Shown piece after piece: positions 1-6,141 of a stretch of DNA of 10,318 nt. How positions within the stretch are numbered: position 1 is the first letter of the stretch; every line of letters begins with the position of its first letter. The stretch covers positions 1 to 10,318 of the forward strand of contig DATKXF010000094.1 of the NCBI GenBank assembly GCA_035529155.1, in the 5' to 3' direction. The DNA is from JAAEEP01 sp035529155. Lineage in GTDB: Archaea > Thermoplasmatota > Thermoplasmata > Methanomassiliicoccales > JAAEEP01. The translations under genes were made by a program, and so were the position numbers. The notes under the pieces are model-generated. The model was not told the DNA's origin and searched no databases. It was given only the letters and a program-made list of their open reading frames with translations.

Positions 1-576
1 TCCCGTGAGGGTGAGGTTCCTCACCAGTCGGGGAGCTCCGAAAAGCAGAGAGTCAAAGTCCTGGGAAGAAGCGGCCCAGACGTCCCCTTTGGAAGCCATG
101 AACGCAGCTTGAGCCTCGCCCTCCTCCGGAGCCTGTACCACTGGTATCCCGAGATAGGTGAGCAGTATTCTGGACGATTCGACTATCTCGTTTGTTATCC
201 TGGATGACTGGGTGGCCTTGGAGAACGCCACCTCAAGGTCACCCCTTTCCACCGCGTCTTTCCATTCCTTCTGGGCCTTTACCCTCCTCTCCCCTCGCTC
301 CGCGATGGTATCTTTCTTGAGTTTGGAAGGGATACCGTCGAAGACGTAGGCAGGGAGGATGCCCGACTCGATCAGATTGACGTTGCGGTATAGTAATCCA
401 GAAAGGTGGGAGGTCACCTTGCCCTTGAAATCCTTAAGTGGAGTACCATCAGGCTGCCTTATCACCGAGAGAAATTGATATATCGCATTGTAGGCATCGA
501 TGGCGACTGTCCTTCCCTTGAGATCCTCGAGCTCTATCTCTTCGTAGGGTACTATATCCGAGAGGTTCACGCCCAT
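1..576 (-). CDS. fen: Flap endonuclease 1 (FEN-1), 5' part, runs off the window edge
   Basis: Structure-specific 5' nuclease that removes 5' flaps during Okazaki fragment maturation and base-excision repair, normally bound to PCNA. The reverse strand reads open for 192 codons from an ATG at 576 to the left edge, and the C-terminal part lies outside the window. The N-terminus MGVNLSDIVP is typical of the family, where Gly2 is close to the active site. The metal-binding acidic residues are visible: D27 in AIDAYN, D80 in YVFDG, E152 and E154 in APEEGEAQ, and D173 and D175 in SQDFDSLLFG, at the positions known from archaeal FEN-1. An in-frame GTG 24 nt upstream is possible, but MGV is the conserved start. 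A TATA-like AAATATC lies about 31 nt upstream, so the leader would be very short. The next gene upstream on the same strand is a small membrane protein 60 nt away. Identification is secure; the missing end cannot be assessed. Confidence 0.96.
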   Translation of the reverse strand, partial: MGVNLSDIVPYEEIELEDLKGRTVAIDAYNAIYQFLSVIRQPDGTPLKDFKGKVTSHLSGLLYRNVNLIESGILPAYVFDGIPSKLKKDTIAERGERRVKAQKEWKDAVERGDLEVAFSKATQSSRITNEIVESSRILLTYLGIPVVQAPEEGEAQAAFMASKGDVWAASSQDFDSLLFGAPRLVRNLTLTG

Positions 577-602
577 TCTATCAGTCCATCCAATGGACAC
601 CT

Positions 603-611
603 CGATATTTC
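603..611 (-). promoter_or_regulatory. Candidate TATA box for fen
   Basis: On the minus strand GAAATATCG is centred about 31 nt before the fen ATG. With usual archaeal spacing, transcription would start near 581, leaving a leader of only a few nucleotides. The match to a TATA consensus is modest, and fen could instead be read through from the small membrane protein gene upstream. Confidence 0.35.
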
Positions 612-636
612 ACCTTGATTGATGTCCGGGTGAGGA

Positions 637-819
637 TTAAGAATTCTTGCTGTTCCGGTTATGGGGTATGTACAACATGGTTATCACCACCCCTATCCAG
701 ATGAAGATCGAGATGATGATGCAGATGTTAGACTGAAGGTAGACCGCGGCGGCGAGCAGCATGATGGGAAAGACCACGGCCAGCAGAATGATGAATCTGT
801 TGCTGGTGAAGTCACTCAT
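637..819 (-). CDS. Small two-helix membrane protein, function unknown
   Basis: A 60-residue protein I cannot assign to a named family. It has a short polar N-terminus (MSDFTSNR), a first hydrophobic helix at about residues 9-28, a second at about 32-51, and a polar Asn/Lys/Arg-rich tail ending HNRNSKNS. This is a helical hairpin in the membrane, with both ends probably on the same side. I chose the ATG at 819 because AAGGT sits a few bases upstream; the longer frame from an ATG at 852 would add 11 residues (MTPAISRKGTS) with no better initiation signal. It lies 60 nt upstream of fen on the same strand, so co-transcription is possible, although no functional link to DNA repair is apparent. A random open frame is unlikely because of the clean two-helix pattern and the start signal, but there is no homology evidence. 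Confidence 0.6.
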   Translation of the reverse strand: MSDFTSNRFIILLAVVFPIMLLAAAVYLQSNICIIISIFIWIGVVITMLYIPHNRNSKNS

Positions 820-1011
820 TGAGGTACCTTTCCGCGAAATGGCAGGAGTCATTATTGAAACTTTGCATGAAGTTGATGAATCCGATTACATAGTTTCATG
901 ACGCACCTCTATTGAGCCAGATGTCGAGAGGGCGACTTCCTCCTCTGTTATGTGCTGTGCTCCTCATTTTCCACCGGTCCGATGCTCTTGAGATTATCAA
1001 ATCATATCCAG

Positions 1012-1023
1012 AAGGATTTAATC
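1012..1023 (+). promoter_or_regulatory. Candidate TATA box of the disulfide oxidoreductase
   Basis: AAGGATTTAATC contains the A/T-rich core ATTTAAT about 34 nt before the ATG at 1052. Transcription would start near 1044, which favours a start at 1052 or 1061 over the GTG at 1031. A second A/T-rich segment near 997-1006 (AAATCATATC) could serve instead and would bring the GTG into play. Confidence 0.35.
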
Positions 1024-1051
1024 CCGTCTCGTGAATTCATACACGAGGCTC

Positions 1052-2398
1052 ATGTCCGAAATGTACGATCTGATGGTCATAGGCACCGGAGTGGCTGGGA
1101 ATAAGGTCGCCGAGAAATGCGCACGCTTCGGTTTGAAGGTGGCGATCTCCGACAACCGAGAGCTCGGAGGCACCTGTGGCCTAAGGGGTTGCAACCCTAA
1201 GAAGGTCCTAACATCGACCGCTGCGGCGATCGATCAAGTTCGAAGGATGAGGGGGAAAGGCATTTCACAGGGTTCGGAGCTGGTCTGGACGGAACTGATG
1301 AAGTTCAAGAGGGAATTCACCGACCACATACCTGGTGACAGGGAAAGAAACTACCATCAGCTTGGTATCGATGTTTTCAGGGGAGAGGCCAGTTTCGTCA
1401 ACGAGTCCTCGGTGAAGATCGGAAGCGAGATCATTGACTCAAGGAAGATACTAGTGGCGACGGGAGCGATCCCTCAAACGCTGGGACTACCGGGTGAGGA
1501 GTTCTTGATTAGCAGCGATGATTTCCTGGAGCTTGAGCGACTGCCCAATCGAATACTCTTCGTAGGTGGAGGTTACATCTCTTTCGAGTTTGCCCAGGTT
1601 GCTGCCATCGCAGGGGCCGAGGTCACCATAATCCAACGCGGTCCCAGGGTTCTGAAGCATTTCGATAAGGATCTGTCCGAGAGGATTGTTTACATTTTCC
1701 GAGAGGATATGAATATCGATGTCCGTACCGAAACATCCCTTGGATCCATTGAGAAGAAGGGGGACACCATCATAGCACATTGCGGCCAGGACGGAGAAGT
1801 CATCGTGGAAGCGGATCTAGCGGTACACGGTGCGGGAAGAGTCCCCAATATTGGTTCTTTGAACCTTGAGGTTGCCAATGTCGCCTATGATAATAAGGGG
1901 ATCCACGTTAACGCCCACATGCAGAGCGTTTCCAATCTCGACGTCTACGCGGCCGGAGACGCAACTGCTGAGGGAATGCCCCTGAGCCCCGTGGCGGATA
2001 TGGAAGCCTACGTGGTGGGAGAGAATTTGGTAAAAGGAAATCGAGTGGAAGCAAACTACGAGGGCATTCCCACGGTGTTGTTTACAACTCCCCCCATCGC
2101 TAACGTAGGCATGAACGAGAAGGAGTGTGTTGCCGGTTGTATCAAGTACAAGGTCAAGAAGGGGGATATGACCGGCACACATTCCTCAAGAAGGGTCATG
2201 ACCCGTCACTCAGAGTACAAGATTCTCGTCGAAGAGGCGACCGATCGCATACTGGGTGCACACATCATGGGAAACCGGGCAGATGAGGTGATCAACATCT
2301 TCGGGATGGCCATCAGATACGGCTTGACGGCCAGTCAGATAAAGTCAATGCCCTTTGCATTCCCTTCTGATGTTTACGATGCCAGATACATGGTTTGA
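1052..2398 (+). CDS. Class I pyridine nucleotide-disulfide oxidoreductase (glutathione reductase / dihydrolipoamide dehydrogenase-like)
   Basis: FAD-dependent oxidoreductase of 448 residues, about the usual family size. The FAD Rossmann motif GTGVAG is at residues 11-16, followed by the redox disulfide C42-x4-C47 in GGTCGLRGCNPKK. A central NAD(P) motif GGGYIS near residue 170 is followed by EVTIIQRGPRVL. An Arg rather than an acidic residue after the second strand hints at NADPH, which is inference. The second FAD contact is YAAGDAT, and a dimerisation domain follows. The C-terminus departs from the classic enzymes: where HPTxxE should supply the His/Glu dyad, it reads AFPSDVYDARYMV, with F437 and Y442 at those positions. 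The substrate is therefore unknown and need not be glutathione or lipoamide. I chose the ATG at 1052 because GAGG lies just upstream; a GTG at 1031 and an ATG at 1061 are in-frame alternatives. Its stop codon touches the stop codon of the convergent rpe gene. Confidence 0.88.
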   Translation: MSEMYDLMVIGTGVAGNKVAEKCARFGLKVAISDNRELGGTCGLRGCNPKKVLTSTAAAIDQVRRMRGKGISQGSELVWTELMKFKREFTDHIPGDRERNYHQLGIDVFRGEASFVNESSVKIGSEIIDSRKILVATGAIPQTLGLPGEEFLISSDDFLELERLPNRILFVGGGYISFEFAQVAAIAGAEVTIIQRGPRVLKHFDKDLSERIVYIFREDMNIDVRTETSLGSIEKKGDTIIAHCGQDGEVIVEADLAVHGAGRVPNIGSLNLEVANVAYDNKGIHVNAHMQSVSNLDVYAAGDATAEGMPLSPVADMEAYVVGENLVKGNRVEANYEGIPTVLFTTPPIANVGMNEKECVAGCIKYKVKKGDMTGTHSSRRVMTRHSEYKILVEEATDRILGAHIMGNRADEVINIFGMAIRYGLTASQIKSMPFAFPSDVYDARYMV

Positions 2399-3046
2399 TC
2401 AGTAGAGTTTCCATTTGGCTATCTCTGCAGCCATATCCTCAGCTCCGAAAAGTGAGCTTCCCGCATCCAAGACGGATGCTCCCGCCTCGACCGCGATCTT
2501 TCCTGTCGCCGCGTTGATGCCTCCGTCCACCGCGATCTCTACTTCGAGACCATTTTCCTCGACGAATCTTCCAGCCTCGACTATCTTGGGTACGACTTCT
2601 TGCATGAACGACTGTCCGCCGAATCCCGGGTTGACCGTCATTATGAGCAGGAGGTCAATTTCTTCCATATATGGTACAACTTCATTGAAGGGGGTCTCTG
2701 GATTCAACGAGATGCCGGGCTTCTTCCCCAAGCCTCTGATTCTCTCAAGGACCTTTCCCACATTCTTGGTTGATTCCACATGGATTGTGATGAAGTCAGC
2801 ACCCGCTTCTGCGAACTTTTCGATGTAGTTCTCCGGTCTCAGGATCATGAGGTGCACGTCGAATGGAAGGCTGGTATGTGAGCGAATGGCTTTCACCACT
2901 CCCGGGCCGATTGTTATATTGGGAACGAAGTTGCCGTCCATGATATCCACATGGACCCAATCCGCCCCAGCATTCTCAACTCTACCAACCTCCTCACCCA
3001 GCCTGCTGAAGTCCGCCGAGAGGATTGAAGGGGCAACCTTGATCAT
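2399..3046 (-). CDS. rpe: Ribulose-phosphate 3-epimerase
   Basis: Interconverts D-ribulose 5-phosphate and D-xylulose 5-phosphate in the cytosolic non-oxidative pentose phosphate pathway, supplying pentoses for nucleotides. The 215-residue TIM barrel is full length. The metal and catalytic residues are all in place: S7 in APSILSADF, H32 and D34 in HVDIMDGNFVPN, H65 in PFDVHLMI and D174 in EIAVDGGIN. The loop MTVNPGFGGQSF (residues 136-147) that closes over the substrate is intact. The phosphate-binding end reads LDAGSSLFG, a minor variant of the usual GSAIF. No clear Shine-Dalgarno sequence precedes the ATG, so a short or absent leader is likely. The gene converges on the oxidoreductase gene with no spacer between the two stop codons. 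Nothing in the neighbourhood adds to its role. Identification is secure. Confidence 0.97.
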   Translation of the reverse strand: MIKVAPSILSADFSRLGEEVGRVENAGADWVHVDIMDGNFVPNITIGPGVVKAIRSHTSLPFDVHLMILRPENYIEKFAEAGADFITIHVESTKNVGKVLERIRGLGKKPGISLNPETPFNEVVPYMEEIDLLLIMTVNPGFGGQSFMQEVVPKIVEAGRFVEENGLEVEIAVDGGINAATGKIAVEAGASVLDAGSSLFGAEDMAAEIAKWKLY

Positions 3047-3210
3047 CCGTCGTGAATCGGAGAGAATGTAGAATAATGTTTCTGAGGGAACTCAGCATTC
3101 CGTTCTGAATTCGATGATATTTCAAGAGATGACAAATTGATTCTTATGAGATCGGTTGAACAAAATTCCTTTGAACGGCCAGAACCAATGTAGTTATACA
3201 GAGCAGAGTC

Positions 3211-3619
3211 TCATGGAACAACCATCACAGGTTTATTGCATTGATGGACCATTGCTGGAAACGCTGCCCATCAGGAAACCCTTGATTCCGCTGAGGCCCC
3301 TACAGCCCACAATCACTACGTCGAAATTAGATGCCTCTATGATTGCATGTGCAGGGCGCTCGAGTTCCACCCGCTCCTCCATCGCAATCCCCTTCGTGTT
3401 GAGGATGTTCTCGACCTTCCTCAGTCTTATCTGATGGATCCCCTCGTTCTTGGGGAGATAGGTGTCCTTTTCGCTGAAAAGAACAGCATCAGAAGGCGCG
3501 ATGGCCAGAAGTAAGGTCACCGACGCATTGAACCGGGTAACGATCTCCGAGGCGAACTCCACCGCTCTGAGGGAATTCTCCGAACCGTCCACTCTGACTA
3601 GTATCCTCTTTATTTCTAT
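3211..3619 (-). CDS. UspA-family universal stress protein with an AUA at the start position and a 3' frameshift
   Basis: Nucleotide-binding universal stress protein of the single-domain cytosolic type; such proteins usually dimerise and modulate stress responses. The frame begins (I/M)EIKRILVRVDGS, matching the family's N-terminus with D11 at the nucleotide site, and carries the full ATP-type motif G105-x2-G108-x9-G118-S119 (GCRGLSGIKGFLMGS). Two defects stand out. At the position where the family's initiator Met belongs the codon is ATA (3617-3619), seven nt after a perfect GGAGG. Near 3252 the frame shifts: the continuous frame ends at 3233 with the atypical tail NGPSMQ, whereas another frame reads MVHQCNKPVMVVP up to a TGA at 3211, the expected C-terminal strand. 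Loss of two A from a run (AGCAAAATG to AGCAATG) would explain it. A longer in-frame ATG exists at 3682, adding 21 residues unlike the family. Either a gene in decay, or a gene with a rare start plus a sequencing error. Confidence 0.8.
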
Positions 3620-3624
3620 GGGCG

Positions 3625-3631
3625 CCCCTCC
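3625..3631 (-). promoter_or_regulatory. Ribosome binding site placing the uspA start at ATA
   Basis: The minus strand reads GGAGGGG at these positions. GGAGG is followed by seven bases (GGCGCCC) and then ATA GAA ATA AAG. This is a strong Shine-Dalgarno sequence with ideal spacing, and the ATA falls where family members begin. It argues that translation starts, or in the ancestor started, at this codon rather than at the distant ATG at 3682. Confidence 0.6.
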
Positions 3632-3701
3632 ATATTGAAAATTGGAGTAACATCCGCATAAGGTTGTCAATGATGCCCCCATCGCTCCGGGAATCCAAGA
3701 G

Positions 3702-3712
3702 TAAAGCTTTTA
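3702..3712. promoter_or_regulatory. Near-palindromic TATA-like box shared by two divergent genes
   Basis: TAAAGCTTTTA is nearly self-complementary. Rightward, its centre is about 30 bp before the ATG at 3738, predicting an mRNA with almost no leader for the small zinc-binding protein. Leftward, it would start transcription near 3680, upstream of the uspA Shine-Dalgarno site, but also close to the alternative ATG at 3682. One box may serve both directions; this is inferred from spacing only. Confidence 0.45.
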
Positions 3713-3737
3713 CCCAGAAAAATGATTGAATGTCAGT

Positions 3738-3947
3738 ATGGCCAAGCAAAGGGATGATTCGGTGAAGACGTGCGACGTTGAGGGGTGTGACAAACCCGTT
3801 GAGCGCTCCATTTCTGCGAAGAAGGTGGAGCAGGCTGGCTTGGAGATGGAGGAGTCCCGGGGAAAGGTCCACCTTTGCAAGGAGCACTACAAGGAATACA
3901 AGAGACTATCCAAGGCGGACCGCAAACTAGAGGCTCTAGGAAGATAG
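3738..3947 (+). CDS. Small Cys/His zinc-binding protein, conserved-hypothetical type
   Basis: A 69-residue, highly charged, soluble protein. Two Cys sit near the N-terminus (C12-x4-C17 in TCDVEGCDKP), and a second metal half-site follows in C47-x2-H50 (VHLCKEHYKEYK), giving a CCCH set that probably binds one zinc. A basic C-terminal helix follows (YKRLSKADRKLEALGR). The segment ERSISAKKVEQAGL between the half-sites is amphipathic. I have an impression of similar short proteins in other Euryarchaeota but cannot name a family; nucleic-acid binding is plausible from the charge and zinc site and is unproven. The ATG at 3738 is chosen because a TATA-like box lies about 30 bp upstream; an in-frame TTG at 3726 has no support. 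No Shine-Dalgarno sequence is present, which fits a leaderless mRNA. The next gene, for an MFS transporter, starts 38 nt downstream with its own TATA box. Confidence 0.75.
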   Translation: MAKQRDDSVKTCDVEGCDKPVERSISAKKVEQAGLEMEESRGKVHLCKEHYKEYKRLSKADRKLEALGR

Positions 3948-3953
3948 CCCAAT

Positions 3954-3964
3954 CATTATTAATT
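3954..3964 (+). promoter_or_regulatory. TATA box of the MFS transporter gene
   Basis: CATTATTAATT is centred 27 bp before the ATG at 3986. This predicts transcription starting at or next to the start codon, hence a leaderless mRNA, and rules out upstream in-frame ATGs such as the one at 3875, which lies inside the preceding gene. Confidence 0.6.
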
Positions 3965-3985
3965 GCTCCGGGGATTCGGACCCCG

Positions 3986-5092
3986 ATGAAGCCATCGGCC
4001 ATCCAGTTCTTCTCGACCGCGGGAGTGTTCGCGTCCATCCTTCTCATTCCAAACCTGGCACGCGATGAGTTTGGCGCGACCAACGTCGAGATCGGTTTCA
4101 TCGTGGCGTTCTATTCCCTCGCACTCTTCATCTCAGCATATATCTTCGGACGGGCATCCGATGTTCACGGGCGGAGGATGATACTAAGAGTGGGGCTCCT
4201 GCTCTCGGTAATATCTCTCTCGCTCCAAATTCTAGCTTTTGACACATTATCCTTGATCATTGCCAGGGTACTGGTCGGATTCTGTGCAGGCATGTTTCCT
4301 TCTGCGCTTCTGGTCTACGTTTTCGACGCGAAGGGGAAGATCGGGAGGTTCAGCGCCTTCGGCTCACTCGGTTTTGGGTTCGGTGTACTCGTAGCGGGTT
4401 TCATTGGAGATTTCGACCTAATCTTCCTCGCTTCATCCCTGCTCATGGCAGTAGCCTTCCTCATCTCATTGGTTCTGCCATTTGGAAAGGAAGTTTATCA
4501 GAAGGTCCCTCTTTTTCCGTTGGAAATAATGAAGAAGAACTTCCCGATCTACGCAGCCGTGATCATTCGGCACACGGGAGCAAATATGGTCTGGGTGACA
4601 TTTCCTATATTCCTTGAGGACATCGGGGCAGAACCTTTCTTCATAGGGGTGATCTACGCCACCAACGCGGTGGTGCAGTTCACCGCAATGCAGCTCATCG
4701 AGCGTTTTCAAGCAAAATACCTGATGGCGGCGGGTCTAATCCTCTCCACCACCGTTTTCATACTCTTCACTCGTATCAACATGTTCTGGGAGATACTTCC
4801 CCTGCAAGTGGTCCTCGCCACTGCTTGGGCCTGCATCTACATAGGGTCTCTGAACTACATCCTGGTCAGGAATCCGGAGAAGGGAACCTCGGCCGGGCTG
4901 CTTCAGTCCTCGATCAGCATATCGGCCATCATGGGGGCGATGGTGGGAGGGGTTATCTCCTACGCCTATGGATATCACGGTGCCATGTTCGTGGCAGCGA
5001 CGATGGCCACAATAGCCATGGCACTGTTCATCTGGGGTGATCGGTGGACCCAGAAGCGGTTTGGCAATTCCTATATAATCAGGGATGCATAG
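3986..5092 (+). CDS. Major facilitator superfamily transporter
   Basis: Integral membrane secondary transporter of 368 residues, on the short side for a 12-helix MFS protein. About 12 hydrophobic segments are visible, with only a short charged central loop (about residues 166-186, FGKEVYQKVPLFPLEIMKKN) between the two six-helix halves. MFS motif A is clear between helices 2 and 3: GRASDVHGRR at residues 55-64, with D59 and the Gly-Arg-Arg. R94 in helix 4 (IIARVLVGFCAGMFPSAL) resembles the motif B arginine. The substrate cannot be told from sequence; the general form is that of drug/sugar-type exporters, but I do not assign one. I chose the ATG at 3986 from the TATA box 27 bp upstream and because the hydrophobic helix starts right after MKPSAIQFF. 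The 3' end carries the TATA box of the RNase Z gene. Confidence 0.88.
   Translation: MKPSAIQFFSTAGVFASILLIPNLARDEFGATNVEIGFIVAFYSLALFISAYIFGRASDVHGRRMILRVGLLLSVISLSLQILAFDTLSLIIARVLVGFCAGMFPSALLVYVFDAKGKIGRFSAFGSLGFGFGVLVAGFIGDFDLIFLASSLLMAVAFLISLVLPFGKEVYQKVPLFPLEIMKKNFPIYAAVIIRHTGANMVWVTFPIFLEDIGAEPFFIGVIYATNAVVQFTAMQLIERFQAKYLMAAGLILSTTVFILFTRINMFWEILPLQVVLATAWACIYIGSLNYILVRNPEKGTSAGLLQSSISISAIMGAMVGGVISYAYGYHGAMFVAATMATIAMALFIWGDRWTQKRFGNSYIIRDA
5072..5078 (+). promoter_or_regulatory. TATA box of the RNase Z gene, inside the transporter coding region
   Basis: TATATAA within the last codons of the transporter gene is centred about 25 bp before a GTG at 5100. The spacing predicts a leaderless RNase Z mRNA starting at that GTG, and makes the ATG at 5085 (only 7 bp from the box) unusable from this promoter. 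Confidence 0.6.
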
Positions 5093-5099
5093 CTGGGGC

Positions 5100-6008
5100 G
5101 TGAAATTGGTCTTCCTGGGAACCAGCGGCGCCATACCATCGGTGGATAGGAACTTGACCTCAACAGCGATCCAATACGGTTCTGAAGTTCTTCTCTTTGA
5201 TTGCTCCGAGGGCACCCAGAGGCAGTTCATGATGTCCAGCCTCTCATTCATGAAGGTCGACAAGATATTCATCACCCACTTCCACGGGGATCACTTCCTT
5301 GGATTGCCAGGCATCCTTCAGTCCATGAGTTTCATGGGTCGAGATTCTCCAATTCACGTTTTTGGGCCAGAGGGTATGGTCAAGATCATCAAGGACATGG
5401 TCCAGATGGGCTATTTCGCCAGGGGTTTCGAGATCCATGTGGGCGAATTGAATAGCGATGACCTCCTGGACTTCGAAGAATATACGGTCAGGGCAGTGAA
5501 CATAGAGCACGGAGTTCCTGGGCTGGGTTACGTCTTAGAGGAGAAACCGCGAAGGGGCAGGTTCAACCTGGATAGGGCGAAGGAACTCGGTATACCCGAA
5601 GGACCGCTGTACAGAAGGCTCCAAGCAGGGGAGACCGTTGATGTGGAAGGAAGGAAATACACTCCAGATATGGTTCTTGGCCCACCGAGGAAGGGTAGGA
5701 AGATAGTGATCTCTGGAGACACCTCGCCATGCCAAAGCATGATTCAGGCCGCCGCCGGAGCAGATGTATTGGTACACGAGAGCACCTATGCCTCGGACAT
5801 GGCGGACAAGGCCGAGGAATACGGTCACACCACGGCAGAAGGGGCTGCCAAGATCGCGAAAGAAGCGGGAGTCGATTCCCTCTATCTCACTCACATCTCC
5901 AATCGCTACGAGGACACTTCGCTTCTGGAGAAGGAAGCCCGGGCGATATTTCCCAACACCTTTGTTGCAGAGGACCTGATGTCAATCGAGGTTCGCTCAA
6001 AGGAATGA
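5100..6008 (+). CDS. rnz: Ribonuclease Z (tRNA 3' endonuclease), short form
   Basis: Metallo-beta-lactamase-fold endonuclease that cuts precursor tRNAs after the discriminator base to make the 3' end. It is 302 residues from the GTG at 5100, normal for the short form. It opens with KLVFLGTSGAIPS and the loop DRNLTS. The zinc motif HxHxDH is H60, H62, D64 and H65 (THFHGDHFLGLPG). H137 (NIEHGVPGLGY), the Asp of SGDTSPC and the His of LTHISNRY complete the metal set, and LVHESTY is the HEST/HEAT motif. The tRNA-binding exosite arm is present with its Gly-Pro at 168-169 (GIPEGPLYRRLQAG). The start could instead be the ATG at 5085, which overlaps the transporter stop by eight bases and adds five residues (MHSWG); the TATA box favours the GTG. 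No tRNA gene is visible nearby. Confidence 0.96.
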   Translation: MKLVFLGTSGAIPSVDRNLTSTAIQYGSEVLLFDCSEGTQRQFMMSSLSFMKVDKIFITHFHGDHFLGLPGILQSMSFMGRDSPIHVFGPEGMVKIIKDMVQMGYFARGFEIHVGELNSDDLLDFEEYTVRAVNIEHGVPGLGYVLEEKPRRGRFNLDRAKELGIPEGPLYRRLQAGETVDVEGRKYTPDMVLGPPRKGRKIVISGDTSPCQSMIQAAAGADVLVHESTYASDMADKAEEYGHTTAEGAAKIAKEAGVDSLYLTHISNRYEDTSLLEKEARAIFPNTFVAEDLMSIEVRSKE

Positions 6009-6141
6009 TCAGGTCGGGAGAATATTCTTCATATTCCGAGACATGGACGGTCACTTGTGGGAGGTAGCCTGGAATCCTTTCACTGATGTGGACGAGGAGG
6101 GCGGGCTTTCCTTGAGGTAACTGGATATCGAACCAAGGAAG

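Noticed and set aside
856..898. TGAAACT and AGTTTCA, a 7-bp inverted repeat in the spacer upstream of the small membrane protein gene.
   Set aside because: The arms are short, 29 bp apart and A/T-biased; such pairs are expected by chance. No clear promoter position ties it to either neighbour.
3079..3095. CTGAG-GGAA-CTCAG hairpin between rpe and uspA.
   Set aside because: A five-pair stem without a T-run or conserved context is too weak to call a terminator or regulatory element.
6120..6140. GGTTCGATATCC on the minus strand near 6130, similar to a tRNA T-loop (GTTCGANNCC).
   Set aside because: The flanking bases do not form the 5-bp T-stem and no acceptor, D or anticodon arms are present around it.
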